A stretch of DNA of 64,000 nucleotides from Ceratotherium simum simum. Its lineage: Eukaryota; Chordata; Mammalia; Perissodactyla; Rhinocerotidae. A program made the translations under genes and the position numbers. The DNA is taken from assembly GCF_000283155.1 (NCBI RefSeq), contig NW_004454163.1:25054899-25118898 (forward strand). The letters run 5' to 3'. Positions 45,160 to 56,875 of the stretch are shown here, one piece after another (positions within the stretch are counted from its first letter, which is position 1; the number at the start of each line of letters is the position of its first letter). The notes beneath the pieces were generated by a model. It searched no databases. It was not told where the DNA came from and saw nothing but the letters and a program-made list of their open reading frames with translations.

Positions 45160-46180
45160 ATCTCCAAGGGCAAGAAAACAATAGCCTCCATCATTTGAGG
45201 GTGAGTGCACTTTCCCAATAGGTGCACTGAGACCAACCTTCCTTCAAAGCTGCACCCTGTGATCTTTTGATTTGGGCACTGGCCCACCCTAAGTCAGAGA
45301 GCAGAGAACAGAGAGCTCTTTTTTCCCAGACATATCAAACTTACAGGAAGATTTCTTCCAAAGATTTCCATCTTCTTCCTCCTAACTGTAGTGAGCAATA
45401 TCTGAATGATGCCTCCATCGGCCAAGTTCCAAGTGCCATCTTTACAAGGAAGAGGCCCATAAGTCCTCACAAATGATTCTCAGCCTTGGCATATGCAGCA
45501 GCCTCATCCAGATTCCAGCAAAGAGGAATTGGCAGGGCATGAATAAGGGCAGAAGGTAATTGAGGAGCTGGGGCTGGTTTTAAGGCAGGACAGAGCCCAG
45601 TTCCACGAGCTGAGCTGGAAGGAATTTGCTGTATGTGCCAGATGTCATAAAGAGCCACCGAGCTGGTTGAGCTTTCTAGTGCTCAGGAGCAAATCAATCA
45701 GATGAACTGCAACTGTGGCTCTGCTACAGACCATGAGCTAATGCGGGCTCTACCCCAGCAAGCCAGCGCCACGGGCACTGGAGCCGGCAGTGGGAGATGG
45801 TGAGAGCCGACACAGCTAATGCCTAATGCCAGGAGGGAGAGACAATAGGGGTCTTCTTTAACACTGAGAATAGCCCCAGAGTGAATACAGCCTTTAACAG
45901 CTGTGGTTTCATTCTCATCACCGCTGGGCGGGTTGGGGGTGCTAATTGTGGAGCTGGAGAGCTGTTAAAATCAGACCAGATATGTCAAAGGAGAGGAGTG
46001 ACAATACTTAGACCAGAGTCTGCAGTTGAGTAGGCACAAAAGCTTTATGTCAGGAGAAGAAATGAAAAGAAAGCAAAAAGGTCATGAGGGGATGAAGGAA
46101 GCTGGTTGGTTGATCTCTCTTGTGTGTCCTCAGCAACTTTTCCACATTATTGCTATAGCCCTTATCACACAATGATTGGT
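45160..46180. other. Unassigned DNA, less AT-rich than its surroundings
   Basis: No gene recognised. Between about 45480 and 46010 the sequence is more GC-balanced and repeat-free, with E-box, TAAT and CAGATGAA-type motifs. That would fit a regulatory element but no motif here is decisive. Confidence 0.4.
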
Positions 46181-46184
46181 AATA

Positions 46185-46435
46185 AAAAGAATATCTCTCA
46201 TTTGTTGAGCTTTCACTATGTACAGGCACTGTTATGGGAGTTTAACGGACATCATTTCATTTAATCCAGACTTAGAGAGGTTAAGTGACTTTCCCAAAGA
46301 TATACATACATATAAATGTGTGTGTGTGCATGTGTGCACGTGCATGCATGTGTGCATTACTACTGAGTAGCAATCAGGTTTCAAATCCAGTTCTCCCTGA
46401 CTTCAAAGACAGAATCTCATCCATTATGCCATTTC
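46185..46435 (-). repeat. MIR SINE (antisense) containing a (TG)n tract
   Basis: 'tttgttgagctttcactatgtacaggcactg', 'catttaatccagacttagagaggttaagtgactttccc', then a TGTG/TGCA tract (about 46313-46357), then 'gagtagcaatcaggtttcaaatccag'. The microsatellite interrupts the MIR in place. Confidence 0.82.
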
Positions 46436-46439
46436 CAAA

Positions 46440-47565
46440 GCAGGTAACTTACAAGACTTTGTGAATTAATAAACTATGGCACTGATGGTCAAGAAAATAA
46501 AATTAACCAAAGTCACCTAGTTTGGAATTTAAAAAGAGAATATTCCCTGGGAGCCAAAGGGAGGGACATACATTGGACATATGGTCACAGATTGAAGTTT
46601 TCCATTTTCTCTCTCTGTAATAGCCCTGGCAGACAGCTAATAAGGAAAACATATTGCAGAAGAAATCTTCTCTTCTCTCACATCACATGATACAGATTTC
46701 TGGTAGCAGCAGAGTTTGCTGAAAACAATCTGACAATAGGTAAATTCAGCCCGTCTCATACCAGTGGGATAAAGACACCAAAGACACCAGATTCATGAGT
46801 TTATCCTTTTGAGGACTGACTCTATTTAAAGAAAAATCAAGGAGGGGGCATAGAGACAGTGATTGTCTTCTTGGGCAACATGTGAGTTCATCAGATGTCA
46901 CATCCATCCCTCCATGCTCAGATTGTTCACTTGCTGGAATCATTTGAAATTGTTTTGGAAAGATAGATGATCATTCATACCATCTGTAGAAGGGTAGACA
47001 GGCCACTATTCCATTTTTATTATAAAACTTCCAACAAGAAAATCTCCAAGCTAGCCTAGGGAAATGAAATCACCTTTGAACACAAACAATGGGAAAAACC
47101 ACTCCTGACAATAGAAAAACTCCAGGCCCCTGCTATTCTTTTGCCCCTCTGTTTTCTTCAATTTAAATCAAGGTAAAAGATGGAAAGCATAACTCCTTAG
47201 GGTGGTATAAAATCCACAGTGCCTTTTAACCAAGCTGTCTAACAAGAAGTCAGTTCAGACATTTTAGCCTCTTTGGTATTCCTTACCAAAGAAAGAGCAG
47301 CTGTTTTTGCTCAATTCTGTTGGATCTACATGCTAACTCTTCTGCTGAGAAATTAGCAGGCATCGTACGTACACCTCACCTTGACGATTCTGTTCTCTTG
47401 TGAGCCTTTTCTTTGAACTAATGCACTGTAAACGCTTGTGCAGTGTTCAGCAAGTTGTTTAAAAAATAATCCTAAAGTATCAAAGTTTGTGTATAATTTA
47501 CTTGCAAAAAGTGAATATGAGCATATTGAAAGTTACCTTTAAAAATGTCACTTTATCTCTAAAAG
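46440..47565. other. Unassigned DNA
   Basis: About 1.1 kb with no gene or confidently named repeat. Confidence 0.5.
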
Positions 47566-47569
47566 TTAA

Positions 47570-48138
47570 ACTGAGTTACCATATGACCCAGCAATTCCAC
47601 TCCCAGATACATACCCAAGACAAGTGAAAACATATGTTCACACAAAAACTTGTACATGAATAGTCAGAGCAACATTATTCACAACAGCCCCAAAGTGGAA
47701 ACAACCCAAATGTCCATAATAGATGAACAGATAAACAAAATGTGATGCATCCATACAATAGACTGTTATTCAGTAATAAAAATAAAGTACTGATACATGC
47801 CACAATGTGAAGTGAATGAATCTTGAAAACATTATGTCAAGTGAAATGAGCTGGACACAAAAGGCCACATATTGTATGATTTCACCTATATGAAATATAT
47901 AGAATTGGCAAACCTATTGAGATAGAAAGTAGAATAGTTGTTCTCTGGGGCTGGAGGAGATGGGGAGTGGCTGCTAGTGGGTCCAGGGTTTCTTTTTAGG
48001 GTGATAAATATGTTCTGGAACTAGATAGTAATGTGGTGATGGTTGCATAACTTGTGACTATATTAAAAATCACTGAATTGTACACTTCAAAAGGGTAAAT
48101 TTTATGGGATGTAAATACCATAAAGTTTGTAAAAAAGG
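47570..48138 (+). mobile_element. LINE-1 3' end (sense)
   Basis: 'accatatgacccagcaattccactcccagatac', 'catgaatagtcagagcaacattattcacaacagcc', 'gtttctttttagggtgataaatatgttctgg', 'aaaatcactgaattgtacacttcaaaagggtaaattttatggg'. It covers the end of ORF2 and the 3'UTR of an L1MA/L1MB-like element, 5' truncated. No poly(A) remains beyond 'aaaaaagg'. Confidence 0.92.
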
Positions 48139-48249
48139 ATATCACTGTTATCTTAGAGATTTGCATTACAGCCTACGAGCCACAGTGAAGTACAGCCCAT
48201 GACGGCAGGACTTGTATCATTCAATCTCATTGCTAATGAGACAGCACAC

Positions 48250-48455
48250 ATTGAGATTAAGAACATAATCTCTGAAGCCAGGTTGCCTGGGTTCAAATGC
48301 GGGAACTGCCACCTGCAAACTGTGTGAGCAAGTAACTTAACTTCCTTGTAGCTGAGCTTCCTTGTCGGCAAAATGGAGCTTCTAACAGTAGCAGCTCTTA
48401 GAGTTACGATGACAATTAAGTCAGCTGATATGTGGATAGTGTGGTTTTTTTTTTA
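48250..48455 (+). repeat. MIR SINE, nearly full length
   Basis: 'gaagccaggttgcctgggttcaaatgcgg', 'aactgccacctgcaaactgtgtgagcaagtaacttaac', 'ggcaaaatggagcttctaacagtagcagctc' is sense MIR. Confidence 0.88.
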
Positions 48456-48604
48456 CTATTATCCTCCTCCTCCTCATCACCATCATCATCTCGAGTGTCA
48501 CAGTGGAAACAATGTGGTGACCTATTTTCTATAGCATTTGCAACCTAAATTATGCAATTAGCCCTTATTTCTTGGTTACCCATCATTGACCATATATACT
48601 TAAT

Positions 48605-48668
48605 TTTATTTATGAACCACATAATAAATAAATAATAACTTATTTAAGTTTATTTATGAGCCACATAA
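48605..48668. repeat. Short direct duplication (period 44)
   Basis: tttatttatgaaccacataa (48605-48624) recurs with one change at 48649-48668. Local duplication in AT-rich sequence. Confidence 0.85.
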
Positions 48669-48679
48669 GGTGGTTACAA

Positions 48680-50695
48680 ATTATTTGACATCGAGAGCTT
48701 ATGTCCATCCTTCCTCCTTCCTAGTCGTTTCACATTCCGCAGCATCCAGCCCAGCACCACCCCGAGGTCAGCACTTCATATGTACTGGCTAACCCCAGGT
48801 TTGGGTTACTGGTTAGCTTGTCCCAGGACTACTACCATGGTATGATGTGTACTCCCACCACAGACCTCGGAGAGACTGCCAATCTGACTGTGGAACGAAT
48901 TACAGGAATTTATACGGTCCTTGGAAGGGCATCTTGTGAGTACACTTTTAAGTTCTGACTGCAAAGGTCTCATACCGAAGTTCACATATATTTTTCTGGG
49001 TCCAAAGAGCTACTTGGTGGTGCCTAGGGAATGTGGTTCACGAAGGTGGCTAAATTAGTTATTATTTTGGGGCTGAGGGTCCTTCAGTGTCACCAAGGCC
49101 CTAAGCTGGGAAAAGCAATGCGATCAGGAGAATCACAACCCCTCTATTAGGTAAAAATCTTTCGGGAGAAGCACCTATGCGAAATCAAGACAGGCGCGTG
49201 CGCACACAGACGTCCCTAATTGGTTGGTGACGCTACAGGCTAAACTGCAGAACAGGTGTCCTTGCTTCGTCTTCTGACGAAGAAGGGCTTTAAAGGAACT
49301 GTGAGTGCTTCCCAAATGACAAGCTCATGGATTTAAATTGCATCCCAAGAGATTTCAATGGTTTCCTCAACTGTTTTCGTCTTTAGCGTATTGTACTTGT
49401 TAATCGTCATCTCCTTGCTCTTTTTGTCAAAGTCATTTCAGCCACTGTTTCCTGTGTATTGTAGTACATGGGGTCTGAGGTGCTTGGGAAATACCCTGAC
49501 CAACTCTCTTGTGATAGCTCTTCAACGCCTTGGTGCGTCCTTAAGACTGATTGTTAGTGGGGTCTTCCCCCAGCCCCATTCTACTCCAAAAATGGCCTGA
49601 AGTGCCCCTACTCCAAGAACAGGAGGCTGTTGAGAAAGTTTTCTTAAGGGCTAAAACCTAAGACCACAAGAGGTACCCATTTACAATTCCTTTCCCCCAA
49701 ATTATTTTGGGATGCTTTGGAGAAACTTTCGCTTACCTCTGTGTCCTAGACTCTTTGGCTTCTTTATGGGTGAAAGTAGGCACAGTGCAGGGAGAATGAC
49801 TGGGGTGTGCGTGATCATGGGGGTGTGGGAGGTGCTGACTTCAAGAAGGTGTGCCGTTGAGAAGATTGTCCCAAGATGTGTTCTGTGATCCTCATGGAAA
49901 CCTCAATCAGAGATCATGAAGGGATTGATTTCTCCACTACCATAGACAGTGGTGTTTTTCAGCGTTGTGGTTCTAATTCGCAATAACTGATTAATGCTCA
50001 AACACCTTGATAGGAATTGGGAGAGAAGAAACTGAACTGGAGAACAAAGGGGTTGTCTAAGGCCCCACCCCTGGAGGAGCTGGGATGAGATCCTATCCCA
50101 AGGTTACTTCAGCTTCCTGCAGCTCCGTGTGAGACAGTGTCCCTACTTCCTGTAGGGCAGCATTGATACAAGTCCTACTGTTTCATTCAAGACTAGAATA
50201 AAATTCTGGAGAGGAAAAATGTGGCCTTTATATTTCTCTCTGTTTGCTCTCATGTCAAGCCGGAAGCAGGAGGCCCAGTACTACTCAGGAAAACATCCTT
50301 TTGCCTTGTAACTGAGAGCACATTTGGTATGCTAGCCTTCTCCTCCTTGTTTATTTTTAGGGTAGTGATAAAAGCACGGAAAAAACATCAGGGAAAATCA
50401 GTAAATTTCAGTAATATTTCAATACATCTGCAAAGGGCAAACAGTTGAGAGTTTCTCCGGCCCGTCTGAAGGTGGAAACTCACCACAGTGGGAAGCACAG
50501 CTATTTTGACCTGGCAAACCAAACCAAACAGCATGCACCTGCGAGTGTATGTCTCTGACGTGAATAGCTGTGGCCAGAGGGTCAGTCTGTTCTCAGTTTT
50601 TCATCCAGAAACCACATTTTGCAATGGAGAGAAAAACCGCTGTTGGATTAAAGGAAATCTTTGCCATAGAGACTAAGCACACAACTTTAATTAAC
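48680..50695. other. About 2 kb repeat-free stretch, no gene recognised
   Basis: This is the longest part of the right half in which I see no transposon signature, and it has more CpGs than its surroundings (for example around 49190-49280). A possible small exon (48864-48935) has an acceptor-like 'actcccaccacag' and donor-like 'ctt|gtgagtac', and an AATAAA lies near 50200 ('agaataaaattctgg'). Short frames (49358-49600, 50221-50448, 50488-50676) show no domain. It could include exons or regulatory DNA of an unrecognised gene, but nothing proves it. Confidence 0.35.
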
Positions 50696-50707
50696 TCATC
50701 ATTTTCT

Positions 50708-50745
50708 TTTTTATTTTTTTAATTTTATTTATTTTTTTCCCCCCA
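50708..50745 (-). mobile_element. Tail-only retro-insertion with 12-bp target-site duplication
   Basis: About 38 bases of T-rich sequence ending in a C run are bounded by the 12-mer tcatcattttct at 50696-50707 and 50746-50757. On the minus strand the insert reads as a few Gs followed by an A-rich tail, and the duplication reads agaaaatgatga, an A-rich start typical of LINE-1 endonuclease sites. It looks like a SINE or LINE insertion truncated to almost nothing but its tail. Confidence 0.7.
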
Positions 50746-50759
50746 TCATCATTTTCTAA

Positions 50760-52430
50760 TTAGCATCCCCAGAGCCCTGTGCATGGGCAGCGTATGTTGC
50801 AGAATGTGCCATCAAATTTTTCCAGTTTCAGAAAATAAAGTTTGTTTTCTTAAACATTTATCTTAGAAAGTTTGGAAAATATAGAAAAAAATTTAAAAGA
50901 GGTGAACCACCCAAAACTCATCATTCATATAAAATCACGTGATTTTTGGTGTATTTCTTTTCAGTCTTTATTTATATTTTTGCATTATATGCAAAAATGC
51001 AAGGGTTTAAATTTTGCATTTTTTACATAGTTGACATTATATCATCTATAGAAGTGGTTTTCTGGCTTTTGTCATTTAATTTTTTCAGATGTTGAGTATT
51101 TTATCATTTTAGTACAGACTTCATAAAAATCACTGTTAATATCTACAATATTGCACTGAATAGAGGTACTATAATTTACTTAAATACTCCATTATTGCTG
51201 AATTATTCCAAATTTTCAAAAACGATCTCAAATTATTGCTATTGTAAGCAATGCTGCCATGAATTTATAGTGCATACAGCTTTATTATGTGAATTAAGAA
51301 TTATTTCCTTAGGAAAGATTCCCGGAAGTAAACTCCATAGGAACTCATAGTGGCTTCTGATGTAAAATGCCAAATTAATTTCTAAAATTTTCACTCTGCT
51401 ATCTGCCATGAGTACTTCAATTAATACACAACATTAATTTTTATCTAATAAGATAGGCAACAATATAATCGAAATGTTGATTTACTTTGCATTCCTTTGA
51501 TTTTTTTATCTTTTTTTACCAGTTGCAATCTAACTTTGTAAATGATCTCTTTTAATTCTTTGCCTATTTTTATTATAGGATCTGTTTTCTTATCAACTTG
51601 TATGAACTCTTTACATAAAAGATATCAACCTTTTGCTCAATACATTTGCTGCAAATAATTTTTCTACTCTATTGCTTTTCTGTCCATTTTAGTGACATTT
51701 TGAGATGTAGAAATATATTTTTATGGTAGTCATATTATTGATCTTTTCCTTAGTGATTTCCTCTACTGATTATATGCTTAGAAATTTCTCGCCCTCTAGA
51801 GATTTTATAAATATTCATCTCTATTTTCTTTTACATTTTCTATGTTTTGACAATTTTCATATCTCTTTAATATATTTGAAATGTATCTTAATGAATGGTG
51901 GGCAATATAAATATCTAAACCAGATCTCACATAATCCATCCTGTAAATATCTAACCAAATTCCACATTACTTTTCAGGTTAATACGTTGCTTCTCTGCTG
52001 GATGCTTCCATTGTCTCTATGAAGTTGGTGCTCTATCAAGGTTTTTTACTCAATTTTACTTTGTTTAATTAATGTGCTTGTAAACTTTTCTTTTAAATGC
52101 TGTGTACTCTACTTACATAATTTTATAAAATACTTCAGCCTCTAGTGGGATAAGTTCTCATCTTTGTCAAAAATTTCTTAATTGTTTTTGCTGTTTATAT
52201 TTCAGGTAAACTTTAGAATTACTTTAAGTTCCTAAAATTCCTGATGACATTTTAATTATGACTGTGTTCAACTTAAGAATTTCTTGTGAACTAATCTCAT
52301 CATCAAAGAACATGGTAGATCACAGCACATATTCATTTTTTTCATTAAGATGATCACATTGTATTACTTATTGTTTTTAAATGCATGGGTACATGACTCT
52401 ATTCTCATTTTCAAGCCAGTAAATTCCTCT
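50760..52430 (-). mobile_element. LINE-1 3'UTR and ORF2 remnant (antisense), copy A
   Basis: Antisense landmarks: 'gcaatgctgccatgaatttatagtgc', 'attatttccttaggaaagattcccggaagtaaac', 'gatctcttttaattctttgcc', 'gaactctttacataaaagatatcaacc', 'tactctattgcttttctgtccattttagtg'. An old L1M-type 3' half with no intact frame. Confidence 0.72.
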
Positions 52431-53228
52431 CTGGAAGGTTATTTGGATCAGTTTAAAAATTTTACTGTGATAAAAAATGCCAAAATAAATCTGTGAAGAC
52501 ATCTTTGTGCTTATTTGCAAGTATTTCTCCGGGATAAGCTCCTAGAATGTGGGTGAAAGGGTATTCATAATTTTAATTTTAATAGTTCTGCCAAATTGTC
52601 CTTGAATAAGTCTGCACCAATTTACACTCCTATTAACAGTGAGTAAGAAATGCTGTTTTCTCACACTGAACGTTATAAAAATTTAAAATATTTGCCAATC
52701 TGATGAGAAATACAGTCTCAATGTTGTTTTGATTTGTATTTCCCTAATTACTAGTGAAGTGGAGCATATTTTCTGATGGATATAACCATTTGCACTTCTT
52801 TTTCTTTGAATTGCCTCTTCAAATCCATTTCTTAATTTTAAGTTGGGCTTATTTTATTTATCTCTTTATACATTACATATATTAAGCCTTCATTTGTTAC
52901 ACATTTTATAGGTATTTTCTCTTAATCCCTTCCTTGTCTTTTAATACTGTTTGACCATCTTTCTTTGTAAAGAAGTTATTCATTTTCCTGTGGTAAAATC
53001 TCTCATAATTTTCATTTTTGTCTTCTGATTTTCCTCCAATGTTTTATTTCATAATTTTATAGATCAAAAATGTTTAAACTTTTCAGCTATGTAGAATCTT
53101 TTATGTGCAGTGTGACAGAAAATTCTGAGTTTTTGTTTTTTCTTTCTGAGCGTCCACTTGTCCTGGTTCCAATAAGTGAATAGTCTGCCCCCTCAAGAAA
53201 TGTCTCCATTGCCGTATGCTACCAATCA

Positions 53229-53229
53229 T

Positions 53230-53263
<34 letters not shown>

Positions 53264-53264
53264 A
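53229..53264. repeat. (GT)n microsatellite
   Basis: About 16 GT units with one TTG interruption, inside the LINE-1 remnant. Confidence 0.92.
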
Positions 53265-54125
53265 CAACATACACATGTTCCTGGACTTTATATTGTCCGA
53301 GATCTATTTATCCATTCCTGTGTTAATGTGACATTGCATTAATTACTGTATTCGTAATTAAAATAATTATCCATAATAAAATAAATTAAAACAAATATAA
53401 TTTAAAACTGTAAAATAACTGTTCTATTAATTACTGTATATAATAATTTGATAATTTATAGCAAATGTCTCTTTTAACGGTTACTTTTCAAAAATTTCAC
53501 AGCCAATCTTTTGTATTTTCTCTCTGCCAAATAAGATTGTAGAGCTCCTTTACAACAATTTTATTTTGGAAATTTCGATTGGGATTCTTTTATACTTTTA
53601 TTTAATTTGGGGGAAGATGACCTCTTTATAATATTATATCTTCCAGTGAAGGCACACAGTATGTCTCTTCATTCACTTAGGTCATCTTCAAGTTCCTTCA
53701 ATAAAGGTTTATGTTTCTTTTTACATAGCTCTTGTGTAGTTCTTGTTAGATTTATTTCTGGGTATTTTAAAATTGTGTTGTGAAAATGAATTATATCTTA
53801 TTTTTACATTGCATTTTAAAATTGCTTATTGCTTGTGTATAGACACATATGGACCTTTCATTGGATTTGGGGAGAGACTTCTAATAGTTTTACAGTTGAT
53901 TCTTTCTAAATTTTTGATAGACATTCACACATTTGAATATAATGACAATTTAGTTTCTTTCATTCCTTCCTCATTCTTTTTATTTTCTTATTGCATTGGC
54001 TAGTTTGCTAGTATAATATTAATTTGTGGCAGTAATGGCAGTCATCCTTGCCTTTAATGGGGATTATTATTAACAAAGAATATGATGATGTTTGCTTTAG
54101 ATTTCTGATAGTTATCTGTAATAGT

Positions 54126-54585
54126 TAGGGTGTAGGTTTAGCTGTTATAATAGAAAGACCCAAAGTAATGGTTCATGTTAAGTCTGGGTGTAAGCCACAC
54201 AGAGTGGTTTAGTGGCTTATCTCTGCCATCATCAAGGTCTCAGTATCATTCTATCTTGCTGCTCTGCCCTAGAAAACACACAGCTTCTGTCTCATGACCT
54301 CACATGGCCATTCCAGATACTACCATCATGTCTGTATTCTAGCTACCAGGAAAGAAGAAAAGCCTAAGGTGAGGGCACAGTCCTTCTCTTTTAGGGCATA
54401 GACCGGAAGTAGCACTAATCACTTAAACTTCACATCCCGTTGACCAGAACCTGATTTCTTTGGTAGCACTTCTGTGCAAAGGAGGCTAAGAAATGTGGTT
54501 TTTACCTCATGCCAGGCTAAAAAATCACCCACTATGGGAGAAGGAGAGAATAGATATTGGGGAAACTAACAGTTGTTATCACACT
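54126..54585. mobile_element. Unassigned element inserted in LINE-1 copy B
   Basis: LINE-1 sequence stops near 54120 and resumes near 54590. The intervening 'ctgttataatagaaagacccaaag', 'ggcttatctctgccatcatc', 'catcccgttgaccagaacc', 'aaaggaggctaagaaatgtgg' belongs to a familiar mammalian repeat type containing '...gaggctgggaaatgtag...', whose family I cannot name with certainty. Confidence 0.55.
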
Positions 54586-54830
54586 GTATTTATTCATTTT
54601 AAGGAATTTTTCTTCTATTCTTAGCTCAGTGAGAAGTTTTGCTGGAAATGGGTGTTTCAATTTATGAAATACATTTTTTAGCATCTACTGAGATTATCAT
54701 AACTTTCCCCCTCAAGCCCTGTCAATGTCGAGTTATAGGAGGAGAAATCATAATTTGAACATCCCTTGTATTTTTGAATAAGACATTTATCGGAAGATTA
54801 TTATATCTTATATTCTTATTTTAAGGACAT

Positions 54831-55985
54831 GTTGAATTTGAGATTCTTTCTTTTCTTTTTTAGTGTCCTTCTTTTTCTATGCTGGGCATCTATTTACATA
54901 GAAATTATTCCCTGTTTATTATCAGTTATTTAAAATTTGGTGGAACAAAACCCTAAAACTGTTTATTTTCAAGGAAAGGATTTTGTCAAACTTTTCCTAT
55001 TTTTCTCCCTTTGTTTAATGGATTATTCAGCATTTCCATTTCAGTTAATTAGATAATTGATATTTTCATGTAGTTAAATATACCAATATTTTCCATAATT
55101 ATCTTATTTAGAGAGAGCAACCCTTGCCTAGATAAAATAGTCACCAATGTATATGTGTTTGTATATGTGTTGGGACATTTACATTTAACCTTTTAATCTG
55201 TCTGGGATACATTTTGGTGCATGAGTGACCTGAATTCTAATTTTAACTTTCCTCTAAATGGCTACCTAGCTGTCCCAATAATATTTATTATTAATCCATC
55301 AGTCTCAATTGAATTGAAATTCCTTTTGTAATTTACAGTAATTTCTTGTATCTATACATTAGTTTATTTTTAGATTATCTAATCTGTTTCATCGATCTCT
55401 TTATTCTAGGACTAAGGCTACACTGTTAAACATTATTAAATTTTATAGTTTTGTCATTCACTTTATAATCTGACAGGACAGGTCAGTCTTTTTCACTCTT
55501 TAAAAACTTACTGGCTATAATAACAGGTTTGTTTTCCCAGATGAACTTTAGGATAAGTTGTTCAATTAAAACACTCCAANNNNNNNNNNNNNNNNNNNNN
55601 NNNNNNNNNNNNNNNNNNNNNNNNNNNNNNNNNNNNNNNNNNNNNNNNNNNNNNNNNNNNNNNNNNNNNNNNNNNNNNNNNNNNNNNNNNNNNNNNNNNN
55701 NNNNNNNNNNNNNNNNNNNNNNNNNNNNNNNNNNNNNNNNNNNNNNNNNNNNNNNNNNNNNNNNNNNNNNNNNNNNNNNNNNNNNNNNNNNNNNNNNNNN
55801 NNNNNNNNNNNNNNTTTTTGCATATTTTGTGACCAGCTACCTGACTAAGAGAGCTATTAGTTTTTATAATTTTCTTCCTGAGATGTCCAGGGACGCAGCT
55901 GCAATTTTTTTTTGCCGTATAATATTCGTTTTTTGTTCTTCTATTTCCTTGAATAAGCCCATGTTCTTTGGTTTCCAGATTTTGT
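54831..55985 (-). mobile_element. LINE-1 3'UTR and ORF2 remnant (antisense), copy C, with assembly gap
   Basis: A third 3'-end series: 'aaccttttaatctgtctgggatacattttgg', 'ctaaatggctacctagctgtcccaataatatttatt', 'tcatcgatctctttattctagg', 'ggctataataacaggtttgttttcccagatgaactttagg', then after the gap 'gaccagctacctgactaagagagc'. The amount of LINE-1 expected between the flanks is broadly consistent with the gap length. Confidence 0.72.
55580..55814. other. Assembly gap (235 N)
   Basis: Unknown bases inside LINE-1 copy C. The open frames reported across it are meaningless. Confidence 0.95.
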
Positions 55986-55989
55986 TATT

Positions 55990-56875
55990 TTAAGCAGAAA
56001 AGTTCACTCACAGGATCAAAAGGAAGGCTGGAGACGGGGTCAGGACTACGGTGAGGCAAGTGAGGGTGTTTCCTCAGATGCCAAGTTTAAGGAGGTGCAA
56101 AAATCTCAGTAATCAAGATGAAAAGTATTTTAATGCAATTCTTTAAAAGAAATAATTCAAAAATAACCATGATGAACAAAATGCCAAAAATTAAAGATGG
56201 ACTGAGCATGGGGAACCAGGTTCTGAAAAAGCCAGGAAACAGGCAAATGTGGAGACATGAGTGGCAGCTCCCAAAGACGGCTTTACACGTGTTGCCAATG
56301 GGATGGGTGCACTTTGAGAAAGAGGGTGATTGGCATCCTTGACCAATCCATTGACTGTCCAAGACTCCACATGGCGGAGGAAAGGTAATTCTCCAAAAGG
56401 AAATGGGTACAGTTGCTAAAAACAACAATCGTCTACCATGTTACAGTCCCAGGATGTACTGTTCGTATATGAACCCCATCTTCAGCTCAAAGTGCAGTCA
56501 TTCACATGTGAAGGCCACATCTCCCAAGAGGTCTCGTACCAGTGCACCAGTCCTCCTTTACTTCCTGCTGTACTGTCTACGCAAAGCTGCAACCTTCACA
56601 TGGATATAGCATCAAGGATATTGATGAAGAAACTTTGGTGGCTTCAAAGAGCACTGTCCATTGAAAAGAGAATGGCAGACCAGGTCCTGTTTTGAAGAAA
56701 CCCTGGGTGTCTGTGCTAGGGAGGGGACCTCATGGACAAGGTAGAATCTCTTCTTTCCCAAATGGGTTGTTCTGATTCAAGAGGACAGGTATGTTTTGGC
56801 CATTGATTGTTTCTGAGTCCAATTCATAGACCTTGTTAGACGGGTGAGAATTCTTCCCAAAAGTATTGACTACTT
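55990..56875. other. Unassigned DNA, partly repeat-like
   Basis: The part 56030-56190 ('ctacggtgaggcaagtgagg', 'ggaggtgcaaaaatctcagtaatcaagatg') recalls a dispersed mammalian repeat I cannot name. The rest, including frames at 56087-56428 (minus) and 56438-56695 (plus), has no recognisable domain. Confidence 0.4.

Larger units (their letters stand above)
52440..54830 (-). mobile_element. LINE-1 3'UTR and ORF2 remnant (antisense), copy B, interrupted
   Basis: A second series of the same landmarks starts again: 'ctgccaaattgtccttgaataag', 'caatttacactcctattaacag', 'ttgatttgtatttccctaattactag', 'cctggactttatattgtccgagatctatttatcc', 'ttgcattggctagtttgctag', 'cttgcctttaatggggatt', then after an interruption (about 54126-54585) 'ttctattcttagctcagtgagaagttttgctggaaatggg'. 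Repetition of the 3'-end series shows this is a separate insertion from copy A. Confidence 0.75.

Noticed and set aside
55529..55993. 154-codon open frame across the second N gap
   Set aside because: The frame is open only because N codons are not stops; the known part is antisense LINE-1.
56438..56695. Processed pseudogene in 56.2-56.7 kb
   Set aside because: I could not match the translation to any protein, and there is no poly(A) tract or target duplication around it.
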